A DNA stretch of 64,000 bases from an uncultured Prevotellaceae bacterium (GCA_900314755.1 OMWH01000005.1:1-64000); one strand, 5' to 3'; numbered from the stretch's first letter, positions 50,036-60,385 are shown. The notes: generated by a model from the letters alone, not told the origin. Made by a program: numbers and translations.

Positions 50036-52660
50036 ATGATGACAGCTAACGAGATTCGTGAATCGTTTAAGAAGTTTTTCGAGCAGAAGCAGCATGCTAT
50101 CGTGCCCTCTGCTCCTATGGTGATTAAGGACGACCCTACCCTGATGTTCACCAATGCGGGAATGAACCAGTGGAAGGATATCATATTGGGCACACGTGAC
50201 CCAGAGCCACGCCGTCGTGCCGATACCCAGAAGTGCCTGCGTGTCAGCGGTAAGCATAACGACCTGGAGGAGGTGGGTCATGACACCTATCACCACACCA
50301 TGTTCGAGATGCTCGGCAACTGGTCGTTCGGCGACTATTTCAAGGAGGGTGCCATTGATATGGCATGGGAATACCTGGTGGACGTGCTGAAACTGAATCC
50401 TGAGGATCTGTATGTCACCGTCTTCGAGGGTGACGCCTCTGAGGGACTGGAGCGTGACGACGAGGCTGCCGGCTACTGGCTGAAGCATGTGCCTGCCGAC
50501 CATATCATCAACGGCAACAAGCACGACAACTTCTGGGAGATGGGCGACACAGGTCCCTGTGGTCCCTGCTCTGAGATTCATGTCGACTCCCGCACGGAGG
50601 AAGAGAAGAAGAACGGTCCTACGGGTCGTGAACTGGTCAACAAGGACCACCCGCAGGTCATCGAGATATGGAACCTCGTGTTCATGCAGTATAACCGCAA
50701 GGCTGACGGTTCACTGGAGAAGCTCTCCATGAACGTCATCGACACCGGTATGGGCTTCGAGCGTCTGGTGCGTATGATGCAGGGGAAGCACTCCAACTAC
50801 GACACGGATGTCTTCCAGCCTATCATCAAGGCGGAGGAGCAGATCTGCGGCATGAAATATGGAGAGAAGGAAGAGACGGATGTCGCCATGCGAGTATGTG
50901 CCGACCACCTGCGTGCCGTCGCTTTCTCCATCGCTGACGGACAGCTGCCCTCGAATGCCAAGGCGGGTTATGTGATCCGCCGCATCCTGCGCCGTGCCGT
51001 CCGCTATGCCTATACCTTCCTCGGTCAGAAGGACGGGTTCATCTATCAGCTCGTTCCAACCCTCGTTCATGAGATGGGTGATGCCTTCCCAGAGCTGAAG
51101 GCACAGCAGACACTGATCACCAAGGTCATCAAAGAGGAGGAGGAGTCTTTCCTGCGTACCCTCGACAAGGGTATCGCCATGCTGAACGATGCAATGGAGA
51201 AGTTGAAGGCTGAAGGTAAGAACCAGCTGGATGGCGTACAGGCTTTCCGTCTGTTCGACACTTACGGATTCCCCCTCGACCTCACTGAGCTGATCTGCCG
51301 TGAGAACAACTTCACCGTTGACGAGGAGCAGTTTAACGTGGAGATGCAGAAACAGAAGGAGCGTGCCCGTAATGCCGCTGCTGTGGAAAACAGCGACTGG
51401 ACGGAGCTGAAGGCTGGCGAACAGCAGTTCGTGGGCTACGACTATACCGAATACAACTGTCATATCCTGCGCTACCGCAAGGTAACCCAGAAGAAGAACG
51501 AGTTCTATGAGCTGGTTCTCGACGCCACTCCTTTCTATGGCGAGATGGGTGGACAGGTCGGTGACTGCGGTGTGCTCTGCAACGAGAATGAGACTATCGA
51601 GATTATCGACACCAAGCGTGAGAACAACCAGAGCGTACATATCGTCAAGCAGCTGCCTAAAGACCCCACTGCGGAGTTCATGGCATGCGTGGATACCGAC
51701 AAGCGTGACGCTTCTGCCGCCAACCATACCGCTACGCACCTGCTCGACTATGCGTTGAAACAGGTACTGGGCGACCATGTGGAGCAGAAGGGTTCGTATG
51801 TGTCACCTGACACCCTGCGCTTCGACTTCTCCCACTTCCAGAAGGTGACCGACGAGGAGTTGCGTCAGGTGGAGCGGATGGTCAATGACATGATCCGTCA
51901 GGACATCCATATCGACGAGCATCGTGACGTTCCGTTCGACGAGGCAAAGAAACTCGGTGCCATCGCCCTCTTCGGTGAGAAATACGGGGATAAGGTGCGT
52001 GTCGTACGCTTCGGACCGTCCTGTGAGTTCTGTGGTGGTATCCATGCCAGCTCGACAGGCCGTATCGGTTTCTTCAAGATTATCTCGGAGAGCAGCGTGG
52101 CTGCCGGCATCCGCCGTATCGAGGCGAAGACGGGTAAGGAGTGTGAGGACTTGCTGTACGTGATGGAAGACCACATGAAGGCTATCAAGGCTTTGTTCAA
52201 TAACGCCAAGGACTTAGAGGGTGTCATCCAGAAATACATCGACGAGCATGATGCCATGAAGAAGGAGATAGAGTCGTTCCAGGCTCAGTCTGTGGAGCGC
52301 ACGAAGAACTACCTGATGAAAGAGATCCGCACCATCAATGGTGTCAATGTCATCTCACGTGTCGTGGAGATGCGGCCTGCCGCTGTCAAGGACCTCGTCT
52401 TCCAGCTGCGTGCCGCCGTGGAGCCTCCCTTCCTCTGTGCCATCGGCTCGAAGTTCCAGGACAAGCCTCAGCTCAGTATCATGATGAGTGATGACATGGT
52501 GAAAGACCATGGACTGAATGCCGGACAGATGGTTCGCGAGGCGGCAAAGCTCATCCAGGGTGGTGGTGGCGGTCAGCCCCACTATGCACAGGCTGGCGGT
52601 AAGAATGCCGACGGACTCAGCGCTGCCGTCGACAAGGTCATCGAACTGGCGAAACTCTAA
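50036..52660 (+). CDS. alaS: Alanyl-tRNA synthetase
   Basis: An 874-residue class II synthetase charging tRNA-Ala. The catalytic core starts [19 protein letters not shown], with motif 2 around [19 protein letters not shown]. The editing domain has [12 protein letters not shown] and the metal residues [16 protein letters not shown]; the C-terminal domain ends in [17 protein letters not shown]. Full length for the family. Either of the first two ATGs could be used. Confidence 0.97.
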   Translation: MMTANEIRESFKKFFEQKQHAIVPSAPMVIKDDPTLMFTNAGMNQWKDIILGTRDPEPRRRADTQKCLRVSGKHNDLEEVGHDTYHHTMFEMLGNWSFGDYFKEGAIDMAWEYLVDVLKLNPEDLYVTVFEGDASEGLERDDEAAGYWLKHVPADHIINGNKHDNFWEMGDTGPCGPCSEIHVDSRTEEEKKNGPTGRELVNKDHPQVIEIWNLVFMQYNRKADGSLEKLSMNVIDTGMGFERLVRMMQGKHSNYDTDVFQPIIKAEEQICGMKYGEKEETDVAMRVCADHLRAVAFSIADGQLPSNAKAGYVIRRILRRAVRYAYTFLGQKDGFIYQLVPTLVHEMGDAFPELKAQQTLITKVIKEEEESFLRTLDKGIAMLNDAMEKLKAEGKNQLDGVQAFRLFDTYGFPLDLTELICRENNFTVDEEQFNVEMQKQKERARNAAAVENSDWTELKAGEQQFVGYDYTEYNCHILRYRKVTQKKNEFYELVLDATPFYGEMGGQVGDCGVLCNENETIEIIDTKRENNQSVHIVKQLPKDPTAEFMACVDTDKRDASAANHTATHLLDYALKQVLGDHVEQKGSYVSPDTLRFDFSHFQKVTDEELRQVERMVNDMIRQDIHIDEHRDVPFDEAKKLGAIALFGEKYGDKVRVVRFGPSCEFCGGIHASSTGRIGFFKIISESSVAAGIRRIEAKTGKECEDLLYVMEDHMKAIKALFNNAKDLEGVIQKYIDEHDAMKKEIESFQAQSVERTKNYLMKEIRTINGVNVISRVVEMRPAAVKDLVFQLRAAVEPPFLCAIGSKFQDKPQLSIMMSDDMVKDHGLNAGQMVREAAKLIQGGGGGQPHYAQAGGKNADGLSAAVDKVIELAKL

Positions 52661-52837
52661 AATACCCCTTAGCCAAGGAACTATAGGTGTTTGGGATATC
52701 CCTTCTGGGGTATCCCAATATTTGTTATGGGGGGATACTCCAATATCATACAAAAATTCCGATAGTCGTATTAAACAATATGAAAATCATTTAAAACTTA
52801 TTGTTTTAACAAAATAATTATTATCTTTGCATGATAA
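52661..52837. other. Intergenic border between alaS and the type II R-M insertion
   Basis: It contains the inverted repeat TTGGGATA (52692-52699) / TATCCCAA (52712-52719), probably the alaS terminator region. At 52753-52788 is a copy of the AATTCCGAT..TCGTATTAAACAATA repeat also seen near 40172-40218. A TATCTTTG promoter lies at 52822-52829. Base composition changes abruptly from core-like to AT-rich here. Confidence 0.65.
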
Positions 52838-52966
52838 TGTAGTACTACTATTAAACATGGAAGGATTTCAGAAGAATCTCCTGTTGACGTGGAAAAATAT
52901 CCAGTCGGAGTTCCATTGACATATAGGGAATTCATTAACTTTATCAATCATTATAAACAGAAGTGA
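52838..52966 (+). pseudogene. Short open frame without a start codon before the endonuclease-like gene
   Basis: The frame opens after TAA at 52835 and reads IKHGRISEESPVDVEKYPVG then VPLTYREFINFINHYKQK, ending in TGA at 52964-52966, one base before the next ATG. The composition is protein-like. There is no in-frame ATG; ATT at 52850 or GTG at 52889 are the only imaginable starts. It may be the 3' end of a gene cut by the insertion, or a small upstream frame coupled to the endonuclease gene. Confidence 0.45.
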
Positions 52967-52967
52967 T

Positions 52968-53879
52968 ATGCCACAATTCATAGATACAGAAAAAAAGATA
53001 TGCGAATTGTTTACACAAGGAACTGTCTTCGACTATAATGGCGTACGATATACGGTGTCCTCATCCGCTGCGAAGCCTACGACCAAAAAGGGGGAATGTA
53101 AGACGGATGTATATATTCCTACCACTTTTGATGGTGGTGAGAAAGTGTTTAAGGTTTCTGTGAAGCAGACGAATGCGGATTTCCTTGAGAATAAAGTAAC
53201 TTACCAAAGGGCAAAGGAGATTTTGGGCTCTGATGTGGACAAGATATTGATAAAAGCTATAGGAGGGTTAAAAGATAAGTTTAATCATACAAAATTAGTG
53301 TATTTTGATGCAGGGGACCATACAAAAGCGAAATCAATTAAACTAGGATGGAAATTTGAGTTGCTAAATGTCTTGAGTGGTAATCTCTCAGGAAAAATAG
53401 ACTTGACTAAAGAACAGAAGATAGACGTGTATAGCGGTAGTAACTTGCCCAAAGAGAAGAAAGATGCCTCCGTTGGTAATTCTATTGTGAAAGAGAGTGG
53501 CGTTGCCAATTATATAATGGTTGTCAATCCTAATGTGCAATGGACGGTTGATTATTGTATCCAACAGATGCAGAAAATAGAGGACTATGTTAATGGCAAA
53601 GAAATATATTTTGCATGTAAAGCATTAAATTACAGGGCGACTGTAAATAAGTGGGATGGTCCAAGATCTCTTGCTGTATATGTGGATTGGAATATTATAG
53701 ATGGAAAGTTGCATGGAAAACTTATCTTTGACCAACCTCTACAGAAAAAGGGAGCCGAGATGGGAGAGAAACTTAAGTCACTATTAAGAACGCTAAAGAT
53801 AAATGCATCAAATTTCTCAAACCTCAAAGGTTTGTTAGCAGACGGTGTTTCTTATTATGTAAAGGAATCTAGCAGATGA
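52968..53879 (+). CDS. Candidate type II restriction endonuclease
   Basis: A 303-residue protein of unrecognised family. A possible PD-(D/E)xK site is TDVYI (Asp47) followed by [12 protein letters not shown] (Ser64-x-Lys66), with a positively charged middle and no membrane segment. Its stop overlaps the start of a cytosine methyltransferase (ATGA), the usual arrangement of a restriction partner. AT-rich like the two methyltransferases. Function is inferred from position and one weak motif; a controller or nuclease-independent partner is possible. Confidence 0.6.
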   Translation: MPQFIDTEKKICELFTQGTVFDYNGVRYTVSSSAAKPTTKKGECKTDVYIPTTFDGGEKVFKVSVKQTNADFLENKVTYQRAKEILGSDVDKILIKAIGGLKDKFNHTKLVYFDAGDHTKAKSIKLGWKFELLNVLSGNLSGKIDLTKEQKIDVYSGSNLPKEKKDASVGNSIVKESGVANYIMVVNPNVQWTVDYCIQQMQKIEDYVNGKEIYFACKALNYRATVNKWDGPRSLAVYVDWNIIDGKLHGKLIFDQPLQKKGAEMGEKLKSLLRTLKINASNFSNLKGLLADGVSYYVKESSR

Positions 53880-54865
53880 AAGTAATTAGTTTATTCTCCG
53901 GATGTGGCGGTTTGGACTTAGGCTTCGAGAAAGCTGGGTTTGAGATTCCTGTTGCTAATGAATTTGACCCAACGATATATGAGACCTTTAAGGTGAATCA
54001 CCCTAAGACGAGGTTGATAGAGGGTGATATCAGAAAAATATCTGAGGATGACTTCCCTGATGATGTGGATGGGATTATCGGCGGTCCTCCTTGTCAGTCA
54101 TGGTCAGAGGCTGGTGCTTTGCGTGGTATTGAAGATCAAAGAGGACAGTTGTTCTTTGACTATATAAGAGTACTGAGGAAGACACAACCCAAATTCTTCC
54201 TTGCAGAGAATGTCAGTGGCATGCTTGCCAACAGACATTCGGATGCTGTAAAAAACATCTTGAGTTTGTTTGACAAAAGCAATTATGACGTTACGCTTAC
54301 TTTGGTGAACGCTAAAGACTATGGAGTCGCACAAGAAAGAAAACGTGTGTTTTATATAGGCTTCAGAAAAGATTTGAAGATTGACTTTAAATTTCCTGAA
54401 GGCTCTACAAAGGATGATGCCAAGAAACTCACCTTGCGCGATATCATTTGGGATTTGCAGTTTACTGCCGTCCCATCTGGGCAGAACAACAACCACAACC
54501 CAGAAGCTGTGAATAATAATGAGTACTTCACTGGTGCGTATTCTCCTATATTCATGAGCAGAAATAGAGTGAAGGCATGGGACGAACAGGCGTTTACCGT
54601 TCAGGCTTCCGGCAGGCAGTGTCAACTTCATCCACAAGCACCCAAAATGGTGAAACATGGACTGAATGATTGTCGGTTTGTTGCAGGAAAGGAAGACTTA
54701 TACAGACGAATGACCATCAGAGAGGTAGCAAGAGTCCAGGGCTTCCCCGATGACTTCAAGTTTATCTACAAAAGTACGAATGATGCTTACAAAATGATTG
54801 GTAACGCTGTCCCGGTAAATCTAGCTTATGAGGTAGCATTGGCCATAAAGAGCGTATTGGAATGA
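53876..54865 (+). CDS. DNA cytosine-5 methyltransferase M1
   Basis: A 329-residue Dcm-type enzyme that transfers methyl from SAM to C5 of cytosine. Motif I is [16 protein letters not shown], motif [11 protein letters not shown] with catalytic Cys73, motif VI AENVSG, motif VIII around [10 protein letters not shown]; after the target domain come motifs IX ([13 protein letters not shown]) and X ([14 protein letters not shown]). It overlaps the endonuclease-like gene by 4 nt. About half of its residues match the next gene, so the two are paralogues. Confidence 0.95.
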   Translation: MKVISLFSGCGGLDLGFEKAGFEIPVANEFDPTIYETFKVNHPKTRLIEGDIRKISEDDFPDDVDGIIGGPPCQSWSEAGALRGIEDQRGQLFFDYIRVLRKTQPKFFLAENVSGMLANRHSDAVKNILSLFDKSNYDVTLTLVNAKDYGVAQERKRVFYIGFRKDLKIDFKFPEGSTKDDAKKLTLRDIIWDLQFTAVPSGQNNNHNPEAVNNNEYFTGAYSPIFMSRNRVKAWDEQAFTVQASGRQCQLHPQAPKMVKHGLNDCRFVAGKEDLYRRMTIREVARVQGFPDDFKFIYKSTNDAYKMIGNAVPVNLAYEVALAIKSVLE

Positions 54866-54899
54866 AATAAGATGGTTTAACTTGTTTTTCAACTGGCAT

Positions 54900-56243
54900 A
54901 TGAAAATAATATCGTTATTCTCTGGATGTGGAGGACTTGACTTGGGATTTGAGAAAGCTGGTTTTGAGATTATTTGGGCTAATGAATTTGACAAAACGAT
55001 TCATGAAACCTATAGATATAATCATCCTCAGACAGAGTTAAACACGAGGGATATTCGGGAGATTAACGAATCAGATATTCCTGACAGTGACGGTATCATT
55101 GGTGGTCCTCCTTGCCAGTCATGGAGTTTAGGAGGCAAATGTCTTGGAATTAATGATGAGCGAGGAAAATTGGTTTTTGATTATATCCGTATAGTAAAAG
55201 ACAAGAAACCAAAGTTCTTTATCATGGAGAATGTCCCTGGCATGGTTACTCCCCGCCATATTCAATCATTCGAGCAATTTCTACATTTGTTTCGCGAAGC
55301 AGGATATCAAGTAAAGTATGAATTATTGAATGCCGCAGATTATCGTATACCACAAGACAGATTACGTGTGTTTATAGTCGGTATAAGAGCAGATATAAAG
55401 AATGAGTATTTCTTCCCAACAAAAGTAAGTGAAACACCTATTACACTTTCTCAAGCTATTGGTGATTTGAAAGAGCAACCAACAGCCTATTTAAATGAGA
55501 AAGTCAATCAGAATTATAAAGGTGTACTCAATCACGACTATTATAATGGCGGTTATGACTCAAAATTTATGGCAAGAAACCGTATCCGAGGATGGCAAGA
55601 ACTATCCTTCACCATACAGGCGCAAGCAAAGAACGAACCGCTACATCCTCAAGCACCTAAGATGGAGTATGTTTCTCAAAACGAAAGAAGATTTGCCATG
55701 GGTCATGAAAAGGAATATCGCAGACTAAGTGTAAGAGAATGTGCCCGTATTCAAACATTCCCAGATCATTTCCGTTTTATCTACTCTAATATAAAAGATG
55801 GTTATAAAATGGTTGGTAATGCTGTTCCTCCACGGCTTGCTTATTATTTGGCATTGTCGGTAAAAGATTGTCTTGTATCTAATGGAGCCGATAAGAAAAA
55901 ATACATGTTAGTAGGTTATGTGAAAAGTGAATATGATCTGAGCATCATAAAGAAGCATCATGTTTATTATATTCGTGGAGGCAATCGCCCTGGTGCAATG
56001 CAGTATGGACAAATACAGCAAGTAGACTTGTTAGTATTACATCATGGTGGGAATAAGTATATGTTCAAACTAGATAAGAATTGTGTTGTTCCTTGTACTT
56101 CTAAAGACTTAATGATTTTTGGCTTTCATCCCCATGGCAATGAATACTGGCGGATTGAAATACAGGAAGAAATACCTATTGACCAGAATATAATAGGAAG
56201 AATAAGCAGTTTCACCAAATATCCTCAAATTATAGGATTCTAG
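54900..56243 (+). CDS. DNA cytosine-5 methyltransferase M2 with extra C-terminal domain
   Basis: A 447-residue Dcm-type enzyme. Motif [17 protein letters not shown] is identical to M1, motif IV is GGPPCQSWS with Cys72, motif VI MENVPG, motif X YKMVGNAVPPRLAY. After motif X, where M1 ends, it continues for about 120 residues (YMLVGYVKSEYDLSIIKKHH onward) of a domain I do not recognise. The ATG at 54900 is preferred over TTG at 54882. It starts 34 nt after M1. Confidence 0.95.
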   Translation: MKIISLFSGCGGLDLGFEKAGFEIIWANEFDKTIHETYRYNHPQTELNTRDIREINESDIPDSDGIIGGPPCQSWSLGGKCLGINDERGKLVFDYIRIVKDKKPKFFIMENVPGMVTPRHIQSFEQFLHLFREAGYQVKYELLNAADYRIPQDRLRVFIVGIRADIKNEYFFPTKVSETPITLSQAIGDLKEQPTAYLNEKVNQNYKGVLNHDYYNGGYDSKFMARNRIRGWQELSFTIQAQAKNEPLHPQAPKMEYVSQNERRFAMGHEKEYRRLSVRECARIQTFPDHFRFIYSNIKDGYKMVGNAVPPRLAYYLALSVKDCLVSNGADKKKYMLVGYVKSEYDLSIIKKHHVYYIRGGNRPGAMQYGQIQQVDLLVLHHGGNKYMFKLDKNCVVPCTSKDLMIFGFHPHGNEYWRIEIQEEIPIDQNIIGRISSFTKYPQIIGF

Positions 56244-56295
56244 ATTAAGTGAGAAAGATGAGCAGGACTGCCTGATTTATTTTGTCGTTCAATCA

Positions 56296-56327
56296 TTTGG
56301 TCAGATAAGAAAAAAAACTTATCTTTG
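56296..56327 (+). promoter_or_regulatory. Promoter of the HerA-like ATPase gene
   Basis: TTTG at 56296-56299, 20-nt spacer, TATCTTTG at 56320-56327; the ATG is at 56355. Confidence 0.8.
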
Positions 56328-56354
56328 CAAAAATATTAATAAACCTATAAACTT

Positions 56355-57929
56355 ATGTACGACAAAGAACGCGGGCTTTACATTGCCCATTGCGCCAATG
56401 GGGCGCTTTCGATTCAAGGTAAGATGGCGAACCGCCATGGACTCATCGCCGGTGCCACAGGTACTGGTAAGACTGTCTCCCTGCAGGTGATGGCAGAGAC
56501 CTTCTGTCAGGCAGGTGTTCCCTGTTTCATGGCAGATATGAAGGGCGACCTCAGCGGTATCTCCCAGGTTGGTAAGATGAGTGGCTTTATCGAGAAGCGA
56601 CTTCCTGAGTTCGGTGTTGAGAACCCGGAGTTCCAGGCATGTCCCGTCCGCTTCTATGACGTATTCGGCGAGCAGGGTCATCCCATGCGTGCCACCATAT
56701 CGCAGATGGGACCGCTGTTGCTCTCCCGCATCCTGCAGCTGAACGAGACGCAAGCCGGTATTCTCAATATTCTGTTCCGCGTAGCCGATGAGCAAGGGCT
56801 ACTGCTTGACGACCTCAAGGACCTGCGCTCGATGCTCAACTGGATGGGAGACCATGCGAAGGAGATTACCTTGAAATACGGTAATGTGACCACCACGAGT
56901 ATCGGTGCCATCCAGCGCTCGATATTACAGTTGGAGAACCAAGGAGCGGACAAGTTCTTCGGACTGCCCTCCTTCGACATACAGGACCTGCTGGCAGTAG
57001 AGGGCGGCAAGGGTGTGATGAGTGTGCTGGCTGCCGACAAGTTGATGATGCAGCCCAAGCTCTACTCCACCTTCCTGCTGTGGCTGCTCTCTGAGTTATA
57101 CACCACCCTCCCGGAGGTGGGCGACCTGCCCCAGCCGAAACTCGTGTTCTTCTTCGACGAGGCACACATGCTCTTCACCGACACCTCGAAGGCTCTGCTC
57201 GACAAGATAGAGCAGGTCATCCGTCTGGTACGCTCGAAGGGAGTGGGTATCTATTTTATCACACAGAGTCCTGCCGATATTCCAGAGAACATCCTCGGAC
57301 AGCTGGGTAACCGTGTGCAGCATGCCCTCCGTGCCTATACCCCGAAGGACCAGAAAGCGGTGAAGACGGCTGCTGACACGTTCCGTGCCAACCCTGCCTT
57401 CAAGACCGACGAGGCTATCATGAACCTGGAGACGGGTGAGGCTCTCGTCAGCTTCCTGGACGAGAAAGGTGCTCCCACGATGGTGGAGCGTGCGAAGATA
57501 CTCTTCCCTCTCTCGCAGATTGGTGCCATCACAGAAGGGCAGCGCATGGACATCATAAAGCAGAGCCGTATCTATGGGAAATACGACAACCCCGTAGACC
57601 GTCAGAGTGCTTTCGAGGTATTGCTGGCGCAAGCTGAGCAGACAGCTCTTGCCGAGACAGAAGAGACAGAAGCCGCTGAGGTGGAGAAGCAAAAGGAAGA
57701 GAAGAAGAAACCCGGTATCATGAGTAAGGTATGGAAAGCGGTACTCACTGCCATCACCTCTACCCTCGCCACCATCCTCGGCACCTATGTCAGCGACAAG
57801 ATAACGGGTAAGAAGACGAAGTCAAGGACATCGGCGACAGGCAGAGTGGTCAAGAATGCCACGAGTGCTGCTACCCGCTCCGTGACGAGGGAGCTCACCC
57901 GTGACATCCTCGGTAACCTGATTAAATAG
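56355..57929 (+). CDS. DUF853 / YjgR-type HerA-like ATPase
   Basis: A 524-residue P-loop ATPase. Walker A GATGTGKT is at residues 33-40; Walker B is VFFFDEAHMLF; the sensor-like FITQSPADIPENIL follows. The C-terminal about 100 residues contain a Glu/Lys stretch, a hydrophobic segment (ITSTLATILGTYV) and a Lys/Arg/Thr-rich end. This family is widespread but its DNA or protein substrate is not defined. It is monocistronic and shares a bidirectional terminator with the next gene. Confidence 0.9.
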   Translation: MYDKERGLYIAHCANGALSIQGKMANRHGLIAGATGTGKTVSLQVMAETFCQAGVPCFMADMKGDLSGISQVGKMSGFIEKRLPEFGVENPEFQACPVRFYDVFGEQGHPMRATISQMGPLLLSRILQLNETQAGILNILFRVADEQGLLLDDLKDLRSMLNWMGDHAKEITLKYGNVTTTSIGAIQRSILQLENQGADKFFGLPSFDIQDLLAVEGGKGVMSVLAADKLMMQPKLYSTFLLWLLSELYTTLPEVGDLPQPKLVFFFDEAHMLFTDTSKALLDKIEQVIRLVRSKGVGIYFITQSPADIPENILGQLGNRVQHALRAYTPKDQKAVKTAADTFRANPAFKTDEAIMNLETGEALVSFLDEKGAPTMVERAKILFPLSQIGAITEGQRMDIIKQSRIYGKYDNPVDRQSAFEVLLAQAEQTALAETEETEAAEVEKQKEEKKKPGIMSKVWKAVLTAITSTLATILGTYVSDKITGKKTKSRTSATGRVVKNATSAATRSVTRELTRDILGNLIK

Positions 57930-57943
57930 AATGAAATAAAAAA

Positions 57944-57977
57944 GAAAGCGGTTGATATCTCAACCGCTTTCTTTTTT
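57944..57977. terminator. Bidirectional terminator
   Basis: GAAAGCGGTTGA (57944-57955) / TCAACCGCTTTC (57960-57971), 12 perfect pairs with loop TATC, A-rich before and six T after. The stop codon of the leftward gene (57976-57978) lies in the T-run. Confidence 0.93.
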
Positions 57978-59274
57978 ATTTCAATGTCCGTATCAGGAAC
58001 TCACTGACATAGTCTGTCGTGCGATAGATGTTCTGTGAGAAGCCATGATCGAAATACTCCTGCAACACATACTCACTGCCCTTCCACAACTGGTGGAAAC
58101 GCTCGCCATAAGTATAAGGTACCACACGGTCACCATTACCGTGAATGATCAAGGCAGGTCCCTGATACTTTGCCGCCGTCTCATAGATGGGCAGTGAGAA
58201 AGCAGTCTGTATATACTTGCGACCCAAGCGCTGGTTTCCCCATAGCTCCACATACTCCGGTGGGTCGAGCGGGTTATACATCTTTCCGAAGGTAGAGCCA
58301 CGGATGGCATCGTCACGCAGCACGGCGGCAGGTGCCATCAGTGCCACGGCAGCAATATCGGGTGCCAGTTCTCCTGCTGTCATAGCAGCGACCACGCCAC
58401 CCTGTGAGTGACCTACCAAAGCGACCTTCGACACATAACGCAGGTCACGGACATACTCAACGACCTTCTTGGCATCTTCTATCTCGTTGGGTACCGTCAT
58501 ATCCTCAAACTTGCCCTCGCTCTCCCCATGAGCGTTGAAGTCGAAACGGACAGAGGCAATGCCATGCTTCTGTAGGGAGTCGGTGATAAGCTCAAAGAGC
58601 GGACCGTCCTTCGTTCCCCCGAAACCATGACAGAACACAACCATCGGACATTGCTCTCCCTGTCTCAGGACGGGTTTCTGGATGACAGCCTGCAGCTTGC
58701 CATGGTCACCGTCTATCGTCACACGCTCCCTGACAGATTGGTACCCTGTAGGACGCAACTCCTTCAGGTATTTGTCTACCTTATAGGTCAGCACGGTCGA
58801 CAGAGCCACCTTGCCGTCCTCGTCGATGACCACCATGGAGGGAATCCACTTCACCCCATACGCCTTGGCGATATCCGTCTCCTTGAATTTCTTCAGTTCG
58901 CTGGCCTGCGTATAGGTGATGCCATACTGCTCACAAGCCTTCTTCCATGCGGCGACATCAGTATCCATCGAGACACCGACGAACTCCACACCCTGCGGTG
59001 CATACTCCTTATACATCCGTACCACCTCAGGAGCATCCTTTCGGCAGTCTGGGCACCATGATGCCCAAAAGTCAAGGACAACAGTCTTGCCCTTCAACTG
59101 CGAGAGCTTAAACGTCTTGCCATCGATGGTCTTCATCTTGAAGTCGGGAGCCACCGTCCCTGCCTTTACCAGTTCCGTGGCATACTTGGCGTCAAAGTCA
59201 GGCTCTGGTCCGAACTGCGCCTTTACTGTCGTGGCTGTTATCAACAGCGCTAAAAACATCAGTTTCTTCATCAT
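57976..59274 (-). CDS. Exported thioredoxin-like / alpha-beta hydrolase fusion
   Basis: A 432-residue two-domain exported protein. The signal peptide ends in TVKAQ. Residues of about 40-170 are a TlpA/ResA-type thioredoxin fold with the redox pair W-CPDC (Cys74, Cys77) in DFWASWCPDCRKD. Residues of about 185-432 are a serine hydrolase: FCHGFGGTKDG, nucleophile Ser in VGHSQGG, Asp in HGNGDRVVPY, His in YFDHGFSQ. Both active sites look intact. Probably periplasmic; combining disulfide exchange with esterase or peptidase action is unusual and the substrate is unknown. It follows dinB by 16 nt. Confidence 0.88.
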   Translation of the reverse strand: MMKKLMFLALLITATTVKAQFGPEPDFDAKYATELVKAGTVAPDFKMKTIDGKTFKLSQLKGKTVVLDFWASWCPDCRKDAPEVVRMYKEYAPQGVEFVGVSMDTDVAAWKKACEQYGITYTQASELKKFKETDIAKAYGVKWIPSMVVIDEDGKVALSTVLTYKVDKYLKELRPTGYQSVRERVTIDGDHGKLQAVIQKPVLRQGEQCPMVVFCHGFGGTKDGPLFELITDSLQKHGIASVRFDFNAHGESEGKFEDMTVPNEIEDAKKVVEYVRDLRYVSKVALVGHSQGGVVAAMTAGELAPDIAAVALMAPAAVLRDDAIRGSTFGKMYNPLDPPEYVELWGNQRLGRKYIQTAFSLPIYETAAKYQGPALIIHGNGDRVVPYTYGERFHQLWKGSEYVLQEYFDHGFSQNIYRTTDYVSEFLIRTLK

Positions 59275-59290
59275 TATTATTATATTGATA

Positions 59291-60385
59291 TTAGTCTGTA
59301 AACTCCAGAAAGCCTTCCACCCACTCTACACGATGAGCCTCTGCCTCCATGGTGGGATTGCTGACAGAGAGACCCAGGAGACGGATGGGATGGTCAGCAC
59401 TGTAGCCGACTTCCTTCAGCAGTCTTTTTGCCACAGGCAGGATGCCGTCTTTATCCAGGAGGGAGTGCTGAACAGTGAGGGAACGGGTAATCTGCGTAAA
59501 GTCGGAGAATTTCACTTTGAGGGTCAGGGTATGCCCTTCGAAATCACTCTTGGCAATACGACGCACCAGCTCCTCTGTGGCATGATACAGCTCGACGAGG
59601 ACTGCCGATGGCTTATAGATATCCTCCAGAAAGGTACGCTCACACCCTACCGACTTACGGATCCACTCCGTCTCCACAGGACGGTTGTCGATGCCCCTCG
59701 CAAAGTCATAATAGACCTTTCCCATCTTACCAAAGACCTCCATCAGATGCTGCAATGGCACCTCCCGCAAATCCCCGCCTGTGAAGATACCCATATAGTG
59801 CATCTTCTCCGCAGTACGCGGTCCAACGCCCCATAGCTTCTCGACACGCAGCTGTGCGAGGAAATCGAGGGCACGGTCAGGATGGATGGTCGTCATACCG
59901 TCAGGCTTCCGCCAGTCAGAGGCAATCTTCGCCAACAACTTATTATAGGAGATACCTGCCGATGCCGTCAGGTGCACCTCGTCACGGATGCGCTGCCGTA
60001 TCTCACGGGCAATATCCACGGCAAGAGGAATCTGCCTCTTATTCTCCGTCACATCGAGGAAAGCCTCATCCAATGAGATGGGTTCGATGAGATCGGTATA
60101 GTCATGGAAAATAGCATGGACCTGACTGGACACCTCCTTATAACGGGCATAGCTGCCCGGTACGATCGTGAGATGCGGACAGAGCCGTTTCGCCCGCATC
60201 ATCGGCATTGCGGAGTGGATGCCATAACGGCGTGCCTCATACGAGGCAGTGGCAACCACCCCACGGGGACCGTCATAGCCTACTGCCAGGGGGATGCCCC
60301 GCAGTTCCGGATGGTCGCGCTGCTCCACCGAGGCGAAGAAGGCGTCCATGTCAACATGAATGATTTTCCGATTAGAGTTCTGCAT
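59291..60385 (-). CDS. dinB: DNA polymerase IV
   Basis: A 364-residue Y-family translesion polymerase. The catalytic acids are in HVDMDAFFASVEQ and in SLDEAFLDVT; the HhH region has LWGVGPRTAEKMHYMGI; the little finger is at the C-terminus. No canonical beta-clamp peptide is obvious at the end (VEGFLEFTD). The ATG at 60385 overlaps the upstream metallopeptidase gene by 14 nt; an upstream GTG at 60421 is less likely. Confidence 0.94.
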   Translation of the reverse strand: MQNSNRKIIHVDMDAFFASVEQRDHPELRGIPLAVGYDGPRGVVATASYEARRYGIHSAMPMMRAKRLCPHLTIVPGSYARYKEVSSQVHAIFHDYTDLIEPISLDEAFLDVTENKRQIPLAVDIAREIRQRIRDEVHLTASAGISYNKLLAKIASDWRKPDGMTTIHPDRALDFLAQLRVEKLWGVGPRTAEKMHYMGIFTGGDLREVPLQHLMEVFGKMGKVYYDFARGIDNRPVETEWIRKSVGCERTFLEDIYKPSAVLVELYHATEELVRRIAKSDFEGHTLTLKVKFSDFTQITRSLTVQHSLLDKDGILPVAKRLLKEVGYSADHPIRLLGLSVSNPTMEAEAHRVEWVEGFLEFTD

